DNA of 6,424 bases. Source: a bacterium (GTDB lineage Bacteria; UBA9089; CG2-30-40-21; SBAY01). A program made the position numbers and the translations under genes. Where the stretch lies: positions 1 to 6,424 of the forward strand of contig JBFLYA010000214.1 in the NCBI GenBank assembly GCA_040757115.1, read 5' to 3'. Positions 1 through 5,694 of this stretch are shown here, in pieces (position 1 is the first letter of the stretch; every line of letters begins with the position of its first letter). The notes under the pieces are model-generated. The model saw only the letters and a list, made by a program, of their open reading frames with translations, was not told the DNA's origin and ran no database searches.

Positions 1-125
1 GTTTTCCACAATCAATTTCTACCTATTTCTATAAATTTCAATCTATTTCTATTATCTTATCTCCATATCACTCTTATCTCCTTATCCCCTTTCTTACACT
101 TTTGATATATAGCCTGAACGGTTAC
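1..125 (-). repeat. 125-bp arm of a GTAA-ended MITE-like element, exact inverted copy of 755-879
   Basis: This stretch is the exact reverse complement of 755-879, pairing 1 with 879 and 125 with 755; I compared all 125 positions and found no mismatch. Its right end reads, on the minus strand, GTAACCGTTCAGG, the same terminus as the complete element at 755-991. It is therefore probably one half of a second copy in the opposite orientation, with the other half left of the window. The match stops at 125/126, as expected at an element boundary. The 8 bases just outside (126-133, ACAGATTT) would be its target duplication; the partner copy lies outside the window and cannot be checked. No open reading frame is supported here. 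Confidence 0.85.
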
Positions 126-164
126 ACAGATTTGATGGAAATTTATAAAAATTGGAGATAAATA

Positions 165-746
165 ATGTTGCGGGGTGCAATTGCATTATTTTGTTTAATG
201 GTTATTTTGGGGTTAATATTAGTTAATAGTAATTGGTTTTGGGATACAATTGCCCCGGTTTATTATGAAGACATAGTTTATAAATATGCCGAAAAGTATG
301 ACATCGACCCTTTTTTAGCTATGGCTATTATCAAAGCTGAATCAAGTTTTTATTCTGGAGCACAATCGCCAAAAGGGGCAATTGGTCTGATGCAAATAAT
401 GCCGGCAACGGGTAAAGAAATTGCCTCTAAATTAAACTTAAGACCATTTGCGGTTTGCGACCTATACGACCCGGAGATAAATATTCAAATTGGATTATAT
501 TATTTCGTCAAATTACAAAATAAGTTTAATGGAGATATATATTTAACTTTAGCCGCATACAATGGTGGAGCAGAAAATGTAAAAAAATGGCTATCTGAAA
601 AGAAAATGGGAACGATAAAGTCAAAAGCGGACATTAAAAATATACCATTTAAGGAAACACGAGAATTTGTCCATGATGTTATCTGGAATTACCTGTGGTT
701 TAAAAATATTCATAAAATCAGGAAGGTTTTACAAATCAAAATATAA
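165..746 (+). CDS. Membrane-anchored lytic transglycosylase, SLT domain
   Basis: This 193-residue protein probably cleaves the beta-1,4 glycosidic bond between MurNAc and GlcNAc in peptidoglycan, releasing 1,6-anhydro ends, at the outer face of the inner membrane. Residues 4-20 form one hydrophobic segment with no lipobox-like signal, so it is likely an uncleaved anchor. The SLT fold occupies about residues 33-180. Visible motifs are AIIKAESSF with the expected catalytic Glu59, GLMQIMP (74-80), AYNGG (131-135) and ETREFVHDV (164-172). The length is typical of small single-domain enzymes of this family. The ATG at 165 has GGAG at 154-157 just upstream. The gene sits between perfect 125-bp inverted repeats, and the downstream element begins 8 bp after its stop. 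It was probably once 20 bp from pgsA. The family is clear; the exact physiological role is not. Confidence 0.93.
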   Translation: MLRGAIALFCLMVILGLILVNSNWFWDTIAPVYYEDIVYKYAEKYDIDPFLAMAIIKAESSFYSGAQSPKGAIGLMQIMPATGKEIASKLNLRPFAVCDLYDPEINIQIGLYYFVKLQNKFNGDIYLTLAAYNGGAENVKKWLSEKKMGTIKSKADIKNIPFKETREFVHDVIWNYLWFKNIHKIRKVLQIKI

Positions 747-754
747 CTTATTTC
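747..754 (+). repeat. Left copy of the 8-bp target-site duplication CTTATTTC
   Basis: CTTATTTC here directly abuts the left end of the 755-991 element, and the same 8 bases recur at 992-999 directly abutting its right end. Perfect direct repeats touching both inverted termini are the footprint of transposase-mediated insertion. The left copy starts immediately after the transglycosylase stop codon (744-746). Confidence 0.85.
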
Positions 755-991
755 GTAACCGTTCAGGCTATATATCAAAAGTGTAAGAAAGGGGATAAGG
801 AGATAAGAGTGATATGGAGATAAGATAATAGAAATAGATTGAAATTTATAGAAATAGGTAGAAATTGATTGTGGAAAACAACAAATTTCCATAAATTTCT
901 ATTAGTTTCTATTAATTTCAATTTTTTTAATAATATCTCCCTATCTCCTTAATCTCCACATCTCCTTTTGTTACACCACCTGAACGCTTAC
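755..991. mobile_element. 237-bp palindrome-like MITE with IS66-type ends
   Basis: The element starts GTAACCGTTCAGG at 755 and ends with the complement of GTAAGCGTTCAGG at 991, so the terminal inverted repeats match at 12 of 13 positions. It is flanked by an 8-bp direct duplication (747-754 and 992-999). Ends beginning GTAA and 8-bp duplications are the known combination for IS66-family insertion sequences. The element has no room for a transposase, so I infer a non-autonomous derivative moved in trans. The two halves (755-879 and 880-991) are loosely complementary along their length, both purine/pyrimidine-skewed with GGAGATAAG-like and GAAATAG-like words on opposite strands; transcribed RNA could fold into a long imperfect hairpin. 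The left half is identical to 1-125 inverted; the right half has diverged. The family assignment rests on ends and duplication length only. Confidence 0.85.
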
Positions 992-999
992 CTTATTTC
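992..999 (+). repeat. Right copy of the 8-bp target-site duplication CTTATTTC
   Basis: This is identical to 747-754 and immediately follows the right terminus of the inserted element. It lies 12 bp before the pgsA start, so the insertion landed in the former transglycosylase-pgsA junction. Confidence 0.85.
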
Positions 1000-1011
1000 A
1001 AGAATAAAAAA

Positions 1012-1584
1012 ATGACATTAGCCAATAAAATTACTATTTTAAGAATCTTATTAATTCCGGTTCTTGTTATCTTTTTAGTCTATGGTTACCGAAAAAATCT
1101 ACTACTTTTTCGCCATATCGCCCTGGGTATTTTTATCCTTTCAATGATAACAGATGCCTTAGACGGAATGGTTGCCCGTGCATTTAAACAAAAAACTAAT
1201 CTTGGAAGTTTATTAGACCCGCTGGCAGATAAATTACTTCTGGTAACTACCTTTGGAGTTATAGGATATATTGGAAAAATCTCATTGGGAATAGTAATCC
1301 TGGTGATAAGTCGAGAAGTGATTATGACATTAGGGTGGATTATTCTTCATATATTTAGTCCTAATACGATTACGATTAAGCCAAGCATCCTGGGAAAGAT
1401 AACAACTGCCCTTCAAATGTTGACAATTATTTGTTGTCTGATAGAAATTCAATATCCAATTATTATTCGCTGGACGCTTATTACCACTATGGTAATTTTT
1501 ACTATCGTCTCCACACTTCATTATATCTTTGTTGGTAGTCAGATGCTTAATGAAGAAGGAAAGGGAAAGAATAAAGGAGATTAA
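1012..1584 (+). CDS. pgsA: CDP-diacylglycerol--glycerol-3-phosphate 3-phosphatidyltransferase
   Basis: PgsA transfers the phosphatidyl group from CDP-diacylglycerol to glycerol-3-phosphate, giving phosphatidylglycerol phosphate, the committed step to phosphatidylglycerol and cardiolipin in the inner membrane. The protein has 190 residues, normal for the family. It shows the full CDP-alcohol phosphatidyltransferase signature: Asp48, Asp51-Gly52, Ala55-Arg56, then Gly65, Asp69 and Asp73 with the standard spacing. The N-terminal NKITILRILLIPV segment and GKITTALQM (128-136) are typical of PgsA rather than PssA. Several hydrophobic segments fit a multi-pass membrane enzyme. No clear Shine-Dalgarno sequence precedes the ATG at 1012; only the target duplication and AAGAATAAAAAA lie before it. 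The C-terminal tail is short and charged, and its stop codon directly abuts an intergenic octamer repeat. Confidence 0.95.
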   Translation: MTLANKITILRILLIPVLVIFLVYGYRKNLLLFRHIALGIFILSMITDALDGMVARAFKQKTNLGSLLDPLADKLLLVTTFGVIGYIGKISLGIVILVISREVIMTLGWIILHIFSPNTITIKPSILGKITTALQMLTIICCLIEIQYPIIIRWTLITTMVIFTIVSTLHYIFVGSQMLNEEGKGKNKGD

Positions 1585-1608
1585 CCACGAAGGCACGAAG
1601 ATACAAAG
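1585..1608 (+). repeat. Three tandem octamers of the CCACGAAG type
   Basis: Immediately after the pgsA stop, three 8-bp units follow one another: CCACGAAG (1585-1592), GCACGAAG (1593-1600) and the more diverged ATACAAAG (1601-1608). Similar TAACCACGAAGGCACGAAG strings are common dispersed intergenic repeats in genomes of environmental bacteria. No coding role is supported. Related period-8 and period-10 tracts occur in this window at 6098-6117, 6141-6160 and 6205-6228. Confidence 0.65.
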
Positions 1609-1733
1609 GAGAATGAAAATAAAGGCTGAAGGAAACAGCGTTCAAAACTTCAGCCTATATCCTTCAGCCTTCAGCCTATTTTCAGGAGAAACGCTCATGC
1701 CCACAGGGAGTGGGCACAAAGGAGGATGAAAAT
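1603..1733 (+). repeat. Repeat mosaic downstream of pgsA
   Basis: An 18-base word, ACAAAGGAGAATGAAAAT, occurs at 1603-1620 and again with one change at 1716-1733. Between the copies are a 10-bp inverted pair, GGCTGAAGGA (1624-1633) with TCCTTCAGCC (1660-1669), three copies of TTCAGCCT (1649, 1663, 1670), and a compact hairpin with a 7-bp stem TGCCCAC/GTGGGCA and a 5-base loop (1698-1716). The hairpin is not followed by a T-run, so it is not a standard intrinsic terminator. An open frame running through 1529-1729 is made of this repeat material and I do not regard it as a gene. Confidence 0.6.
1676..1691 (+). repeat. 16-bp duplicate of the pilB ribosome-binding region
   Basis: CTATTTTCAGGAGAAA at 1676-1691 is repeated exactly at 1802-1817, where it supplies the AGGAG of the pilB start. 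The upstream copy is followed by ACGCTCATG rather than by a convincing gene. It looks like a duplicated segment or part of a dispersed repeat carrying an incidental ribosome-binding-like sequence. Confidence 0.6.
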
Positions 1734-1739
1734 CGGGCA

Positions 1740-1796
1740 TAGAGATTAGAGATTAGCAAGAGTGCAGGTTCTAATTCACTAATTCTCTAATCTCTA
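1740..1796 (+). repeat. Inverted repeat of TAGAGATTAGAGATTAG upstream of pilB
   Basis: The 17-base arm at 1740-1756 pairs with 1779-1796 across a 22-base loop, with one extra base in the right arm. The arms are built from repeated TAGAGAT units. In RNA this would form a long AT-rich hairpin ending about 14 bases before the pilB Shine-Dalgarno sequence. No T-run follows. It could be a folded leader element or simply another dispersed repeat; the sequence does not decide between them. Confidence 0.55.
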
Positions 1797-1809
1797 ATTA
1801 ACTATTTTC

Positions 1810-1814
1810 AGGAG
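1810..1814 (+). promoter_or_regulatory. Shine-Dalgarno sequence of pilB
   Basis: AGGAG lies four bases before the ATG at 1819, a slightly short but workable spacing. It supports that start and lies inside a 16-bp word that also occurs at 1676-1691. Confidence 0.75.
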
Positions 1815-1818
1815 AAAA

Positions 1819-3525
1819 ATGGAAAATAAACCACGAAAAAAAAGATACTTTTTAGGTGAAATGTTAATAGAGTCAAAGATAATTACCCAAAAACAACTGG
1901 ATGAAGCAATAGAACTACAATTGAAAACAGGTGAGAGAATTGGTAATATCTTAAGAAATTTAGGTTATATAACCGAAAATGACCTTTTAGAAACATTAAG
2001 TCAACAATTGGGTATTCCTCGAATTAATTTTAGCGATATAGGAGAAATCCCGAGTGAAGTATTAAAATTAATTCCAGAATTTATCATTAGAAGACATAAT
2101 TTAATTCCTATTTCACTTGCAGACCATAATTTAACCATAGCTATGTCTGACCCACTGGATATATTTGCCATAGATGATGTAGCGTTATTTATAGGTGACT
2201 ATCGCATAACTCCAGTAATTGTCTCTGAGGATGACATAAGAAAAACTATCGATAAATATTATGGCGGAGAGATAACTTTTGAGAAAACAATAGAGAAAAT
2301 AGAAGTAAAATCCACTGAGGTTGAAGAGGAAGTAATGGATGTCAGTAAAGTTACCTCTGCGGCTGAAGAAGCTCCATTAGTTAATCTGGTCAATCGTATT
2401 ATTTCAAATGCGATTCAAACCGGGGCATCAGATATTCATATTGAGCCCTATGAGTATAAACTTCGCGTTCGACAAAGAATTGATGGGATTTTATATGAAC
2501 TTTCTGCTCCACCTAAAAAATTACTTCTACCTATTATCTCTCGTATAAAAATTATGTCCAAGGCTGATATTACTGAACATAGACGACCACAAGATAGTCG
2601 AGCAAAGGTTATTGTTGGAAATCGAGAGGTAGATATGCGAATATCTTTTATTCCGACTATTTTTGGCGAAAGGGTTGCGATTAGAATTTTAGACCCCAAA
2701 AGTCTATATTTAGATTTATCTAAACTTGGTTTTGATGAAGAGTCACTTGCAATTTATCAAAAATATATTAAATCTCCTTATGGAATAGTTCTGGTGACAG
2801 GTCCAACTGGAAGTGGTAAGACAACAACACTCTATTCAACATTAGCCACACTTAATTCCGTAGAAAAGAATATTATGACCATAGAAGACCCGGTGGAATA
2901 TGTTCTTCCGGGTATAAATCAGGAGCAGGTAAGACCAGACCTTGATGTTACCTTTGCCAGTGGTCTAAGGTCTTTTTTGAGGCAAGATCCGGATATTATT
3001 ATGGTGGGTGAAATACGAGATAAGGAAACAGCAGAAACCGCAGTTCATGCCGCATTAACCGGTCATTTAGTCTTAAGCACACTCCATACAAATGATGCGG
3101 TAAGTGCGATACCAAGATTGATTTCAATGGACATCGTGCCTTTTCTGGTTTCTTCTTCTTTAATTATGATAATTGCCCAGAGACTATTACGAGTTTTATG
3201 TCATAAATGTAAAACACCTTATCAAATGCCAGGTTCCATACTTACAGAAATGGGATTAAAAGTAGAAGATGGAAATAAGGAAATAACTCTATATCATGGC
3301 AAAGGCTGTCCTGCTTGTTTCGATACCGGCTATCGTGGTCGAATTGGGATATTTGAAGTCTTACCCATAGATGAACACATTAGAAATTTAATCTTTAAAT
3401 CCGCCTCTATTATTGAAATTAAAGAATATGCCTGTAAGATAGGAATGAAACCGTTAAAGGAAGTAGGTTTTAGTCGAGTCTTAGATGGCACGACCAGTTT
3501 AGAAGAATATTTAAGGGTGATTTAG
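1819..3525 (+). CDS. pilB: Type IV pilus assembly / type II secretion ATPase (PilB/GspE family)
   Basis: This is a cytoplasmic hexameric ATPase that drives pilin or pseudopilin polymerisation at the inner membrane. At 568 residues it is full length for PilB/GspE. Residues about 8-150 form the N-terminal MshEN/GspE-N domain (FLGEMLIESKIIT..., LG.. repeats); a charged linker follows (151-180), then the ATPase core. Key motifs are Walker A GPTGSGKT (328-335, Lys334), the Asp box TIEDPVEY (354-361), Walker B region DPDIIMVGEIRD (390-401, Glu398) and the His box GHLVLSTLHTNDA (415-427). A four-cysteine zinc site is intact (Cys461, Cys464, Cys497, Cys500), which favours the assembly ATPases over the retraction ATPase PilT. 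No pilT, pilC or pilin gene is in the window, so choosing between PilB and GspE is not possible from context. Confidence 0.95.
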   Translation: MENKPRKKRYFLGEMLIESKIITQKQLDEAIELQLKTGERIGNILRNLGYITENDLLETLSQQLGIPRINFSDIGEIPSEVLKLIPEFIIRRHNLIPISLADHNLTIAMSDPLDIFAIDDVALFIGDYRITPVIVSEDDIRKTIDKYYGGEITFEKTIEKIEVKSTEVEEEVMDVSKVTSAAEEAPLVNLVNRIISNAIQTGASDIHIEPYEYKLRVRQRIDGILYELSAPPKKLLLPIISRIKIMSKADITEHRRPQDSRAKVIVGNREVDMRISFIPTIFGERVAIRILDPKSLYLDLSKLGFDEESLAIYQKYIKSPYGIVLVTGPTGSGKTTTLYSTLATLNSVEKNIMTIEDPVEYVLPGINQEQVRPDLDVTFASGLRSFLRQDPDIIMVGEIRDKETAETAVHAALTGHLVLSTLHTNDAVSAIPRLISMDIVPFLVSSSLIMIIAQRLLRVLCHKCKTPYQMPGSILTEMGLKVEDGNKEITLYHGKGCPACFDTGYRGRIGIFEVLPIDEHIRNLIFKSASIIEIKEYACKIGMKPLKEVGFSRVLDGTTSLEEYLRVI

Positions 3526-3588
3526 GAATTAGATGTCAAAAGACAAAAGAGAAATATCCGCAGAGGAGATTAACACTAAACTAATAAA
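3526..3588 (+). other. Short pilB-acpS spacer with repeat-like words
   Basis: The 63-bp gap contains CCGCAGAGGAGATTAACAC (3558-3576), which combines words seen in the tail repeats (CCGCAGAG at 6205, GATTAACAC at 6098). Its AGGAG (3564-3568) is 20 bases before the acpS start, too far to be a standard ribosome-binding site. No terminator hairpin is evident, so readthrough from pilB into acpS is plausible. Confidence 0.4.
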
Positions 3589-3981
3589 ATGATTCATGGT
3601 ATTGGAATTGACATTATTGAAATTAAAAGAATAAAAAAAACCAAAGAACGATTTGGTAACATATTCTTAACTAAAGTTTTTACTGAATCAGAGATTCGGT
3701 ATTGCCAGACACATCCTAAAACAGAAGACCAACATTTTGCCGGGCGATTTGCGGCTAAAGAGGCAGTGTTAAAGGCATTTGGACTCCGATGGCCTTTTAT
3801 CTCACTTAAAGATATTGAGATAATCCCTGATGTGATTACAGGTGCTCCGGAGGTGATTTTATACGGAAATATACTTGGCAAGGCAAATAGACTAAAAATA
3901 TCATCTATCCTTCTCTCTATCTCTCATACGAAAGAATACGCCATTGCCCAAGCAATATGTAATGTTGGAGATAAATTATGA
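3589..3981 (+). CDS. acpS: Holo-[acyl-carrier-protein] synthase
   Basis: AcpS transfers 4'-phosphopantetheine from coenzyme A to the conserved serine of apo-ACP, activating it for fatty acid synthesis in the cytosol. The protein has 130 residues, the normal size for this small trimeric type. The N-terminal GIGIDIIEIKRI motif carries the magnesium-binding Asp8. The second signature, FAGRFAAKEAVLKAFG (50-65), supplies Glu58 and Lys57/Lys62, and LSISHTKEYA (109-118) is the usual C-terminal motif. The ATG at 3589 lacks a well-spaced Shine-Dalgarno sequence, but the GIDIIEI motif so near the N-terminus leaves little room for another start. Its stop overlaps the start of nnr by four bases (ATGA), so the two are very likely translated together, a neighbour pair common in bacteria. 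Confidence 0.96.
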   Translation: MIHGIGIDIIEIKRIKKTKERFGNIFLTKVFTESEIRYCQTHPKTEDQHFAGRFAAKEAVLKAFGLRWPFISLKDIEIIPDVITGAPEVILYGNILGKANRLKISSILLSISHTKEYAIAQAICNVGDKL

Positions 3982-5522
3982 AAGTCGTATCTAAACAACA
4001 AATGCAAGAAATTGATAAAAGAGCCAGTCTTGAATTCAATATCCCGGGTATTGTTCTTATGGAAAATGCTGGACTTGTATCTTCTTTAATTTTAGAGGAG
4101 GATTTTCCGGATTTAAAAAACTCTAAAATTGCCATCTTTGTCGGTGGAGGTAATAATGGCGGCGATGGATTGGTTGTTGCCAGACATCTGTTTAATCAAG
4201 CGATGGATGTCCAGGTGTATTTGTTAAGAGAACAGGCTCAGATTAAAGGCGATGCCTTGATTAATTTAAACATAGCAAAATCAATCGGTATTCCCATCAA
4301 GGAAATAAATGAATTAGAAAAAGAAAAAACTAACATCCTTCAAGCAGATATTATTATTGATGCAATACTGGGCACTGGCATCTCAGGAGAGATAGAAGGT
4401 TTTTTAGCAGAGGTCATTAATTTTTTAAATGAAACTCAGAAACCAGTTATTGCCCTTGACATTCCATCTGGATTAGATGCAGATACAGGTTTTCCTCTGG
4501 GATGTAGTATCCGTGCAAATTCTACTTTTACCTTCGGATTACCAAAGATTGGATTATTACTTTATCCTGGAGCAGAATTAGTCGGAGAGTTGTCTGTTAT
4601 TGATATAAGTCTTCCTGAACAACTCCTGAATGATAAGGAGATTAAAGTAAATTTATTATTAGAGGAGGATATTTTTCCGTTATTGCCACAACGGGCTGAA
4701 GATAGCCATAAAGGTTCTTGTGGTAAAGTCATAGTTATTGCTGGCTCGGTGGGTATGACGGGTGCGGCAACAATGACCGCTCAATCTTCCCTGTTGATGG
4801 GTGCAGGATTAGTCATATTAGGTATTCCCAAAAGCCTGAACCTAATTATTGAGATGAAACTTACGGAAGTGATAACGGTACCTTTACCTGAGACTGATGA
4901 CCAGATACTGAGTCTGAATAGTTATGATAAAATTATGGAATTAATAAAAGATGCCTCTTGTCTCGCCATAGGGCCTGGTCTGGGAAGAAATAATGAGGTT
5001 GTAAATTTAATTAAAAAGTTAATTCCAAAGATAAATATTCCAGTGGTTATAGACGCAGACGGATTATTTGCCTTAGTAAATAATTTACACATATTAAAGA
5101 ATAAAACCTCACCGGTAGTCATTACTCCTCATCCGGGAGAAATGGCGCGTCTTTTAGGAATAGGTATCGATGAGGTAAAAAGAAATACATTAACTCTCGC
5201 TCGAGAATTTGCCCAAAAATACCAATTAGTGGTTGTGCTAAAAGGTGCGAGAACAATAGTTGCTGACCCAGAAGGTAATATCTTTATCAATCCCACAGGC
5301 AATGAAGGTATGGCAACGGCTGGTTGTGGAGATGTATTAACCGGAATGATAGCTGGATTATTAGCTCAAAAGGTATTGGCATTAAATGCGGCTAAATTAG
5401 GTGTTTTCCTGCATGGCCTGGCTGGAGATTTAGTTTTAGAAGAAAAAGGGATGTATAGTTTAGTAGCATCTGACTTGATTCTTAAAATTCCAAAAGCGAT
5501 TAAACGAGTAGACAATAGATAG
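3978..5522 (+). CDS. nnr: Bifunctional NAD(P)HX epimerase / ADP-dependent NAD(P)HX dehydratase
   Basis: This enzyme repairs hydrated NADH and NADPH: the N-terminal half epimerises R- and S-NAD(P)HX and the C-terminal half dehydrates the S form, using ADP in bacteria. At 514 residues it matches the length of the fused E. coli protein (YjeF/Nnr). The epimerase domain (about 1-215) has GGGNNGGDG (56-64), DAILGTG (128-134) and LDIPSGLDADTG (160-171). The dehydratase domain (about 225-510), of ribokinase-like fold, has GSVGMTGAA (256-264), GPGLG (332-336), DADGL (359-363), TPHPGEMARL (383-392), LKGART (421-426) and GCGDVLTGMIAG (449-460) with the catalytic Asp452. Both active sites look intact. 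GGAG at 3967-3970 lies seven bases before the ATG, which overlaps the acpS stop. Confidence 0.96.
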   Translation: MKVVSKQQMQEIDKRASLEFNIPGIVLMENAGLVSSLILEEDFPDLKNSKIAIFVGGGNNGGDGLVVARHLFNQAMDVQVYLLREQAQIKGDALINLNIAKSIGIPIKEINELEKEKTNILQADIIIDAILGTGISGEIEGFLAEVINFLNETQKPVIALDIPSGLDADTGFPLGCSIRANSTFTFGLPKIGLLLYPGAELVGELSVIDISLPEQLLNDKEIKVNLLLEEDIFPLLPQRAEDSHKGSCGKVIVIAGSVGMTGAATMTAQSSLLMGAGLVILGIPKSLNLIIEMKLTEVITVPLPETDDQILSLNSYDKIMELIKDASCLAIGPGLGRNNEVVNLIKKLIPKINIPVVIDADGLFALVNNLHILKNKTSPVVITPHPGEMARLLGIGIDEVKRNTLTLAREFAQKYQLVVVLKGARTIVADPEGNIFINPTGNEGMATAGCGDVLTGMIAGLLAQKVLALNAAKLGVFLHGLAGDLVLEEKGMYSLVASDLILKIPKAIKRVDNR

Positions 5523-5530
5523 GAAACAAT

Positions 5531-5550
5531 AGTCAAATGTAATTTTGACT
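5531..5550 (+). other. Small hairpin after nnr
   Basis: AGTCAAA (5531-5537) pairs with TTTGACT (5544-5550) around a 6-base loop, starting 8 bases after the nnr stop. The stem is AT-rich and is followed by the heptamer repeat rather than a T-run, so it is at best a weak terminator. Confidence 0.3.
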
Positions 5551-5581
5551 ACTAACTACTGACTACTGACTACTGACTACT
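5547..5581 (+). repeat. Five tandem heptamers GACTACT before the tRNA gene
   Basis: Five consecutive 7-bp units fill this tract: GACTACT at 5547, 5561, 5568 and 5575, and AACTACT at 5554. The tract ends five bases before the first base of the tRNA. A 7-bp unit would shift frame if translated, and no gene covers it. Such arrays change length by slippage. Whether it affects tRNA expression cannot be told from the sequence. Confidence 0.85.
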
Positions 5582-5586
5582 ATAAG

Positions 5587-5662
5587 GGGGGCGTAGCTCA
5601 GTTGGGAGAGCGTCGGCTTCGCATGTCGAAGGTCAGGGGTTCAAATCCCCTCGCCTCCACCA
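5587..5662 (+). tRNA. tRNA-Ala, anticodon CGC
   Basis: A complete 76-base cloverleaf can be drawn. The acceptor stem is GGGGGCG (5587-5593) with CGCCTCC (5652-5658). The D arm is GCTC/GAGC (5596-5611). The anticodon stem is TCGGC/GTCGA with loop TTCGCAT (5618-5624), placing anticodon CGC at 5620-5622. The T arm is AGGGG/CCCCT with loop TTCAAAT (5635-5651). The third acceptor pair is G3-U70, the known alanine identity element, and the discriminator is A73. CCA is encoded (5660-5662). This tRNA reads GCG codons. No convincing promoter is visible in the 64 bp before it, so it may be transcribed from nnr or from an unrecognised promoter. Confidence 0.97.
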
Positions 5663-5684
5663 ATAAAATAGAATGATGGAGTAA

Positions 5685-5689
5685 AGGAG
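5685..5689 (+). promoter_or_regulatory. Shine-Dalgarno sequence deciding the S1-protein start
   Basis: AGGAG lies five bases before the TTG at 5695 and fourteen before the in-frame ATG at 5704. The spacing favours the TTG. Homologues whose N-terminus begins close to the IGSIVEG segment fit either choice; the difference is only three residues. Confidence 0.6.
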
Positions 5690-5694
5690 AATAT

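Noticed and set aside
710-892. Minus-strand open frame of 60 codons
   Set aside because: It lies almost entirely within the inserted palindromic element and crosses its boundary into the transglycosylase gene, so it is a by-product of repeat composition.
1-991. Composite transposon carrying the transglycosylase as cargo between two inverted elements
   Set aside because: The 8-bp duplication flanks the right element by itself on both sides, showing that it inserted as a single unit; the left side cannot be seen.
968-998. Promoter for pgsA created by the right end of the element
   Set aside because: TTGTTA at 968-973 is a fair -35 candidate but no acceptable -10 hexamer follows at 16-18 bp.
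1698-1716. Intrinsic terminator after pgsA
   Set aside because: The 7-bp GC-rich hairpin is real but is followed by CAAAGGAGG rather than a T-run.
1529-1729. Open frame of 66 codons overlapping the end of pgsA
   Set aside because: It overlaps pgsA in another frame and its remainder is translated octamer and duplicated repeat sequence, with no domain and no well-placed ribosome-binding site.
5559-5586. Promoter for the tRNA built from CTGACT and TATAAG
   Set aside because: With TATAAG at 5581-5586 as the -10, transcription would start inside the mature tRNA.
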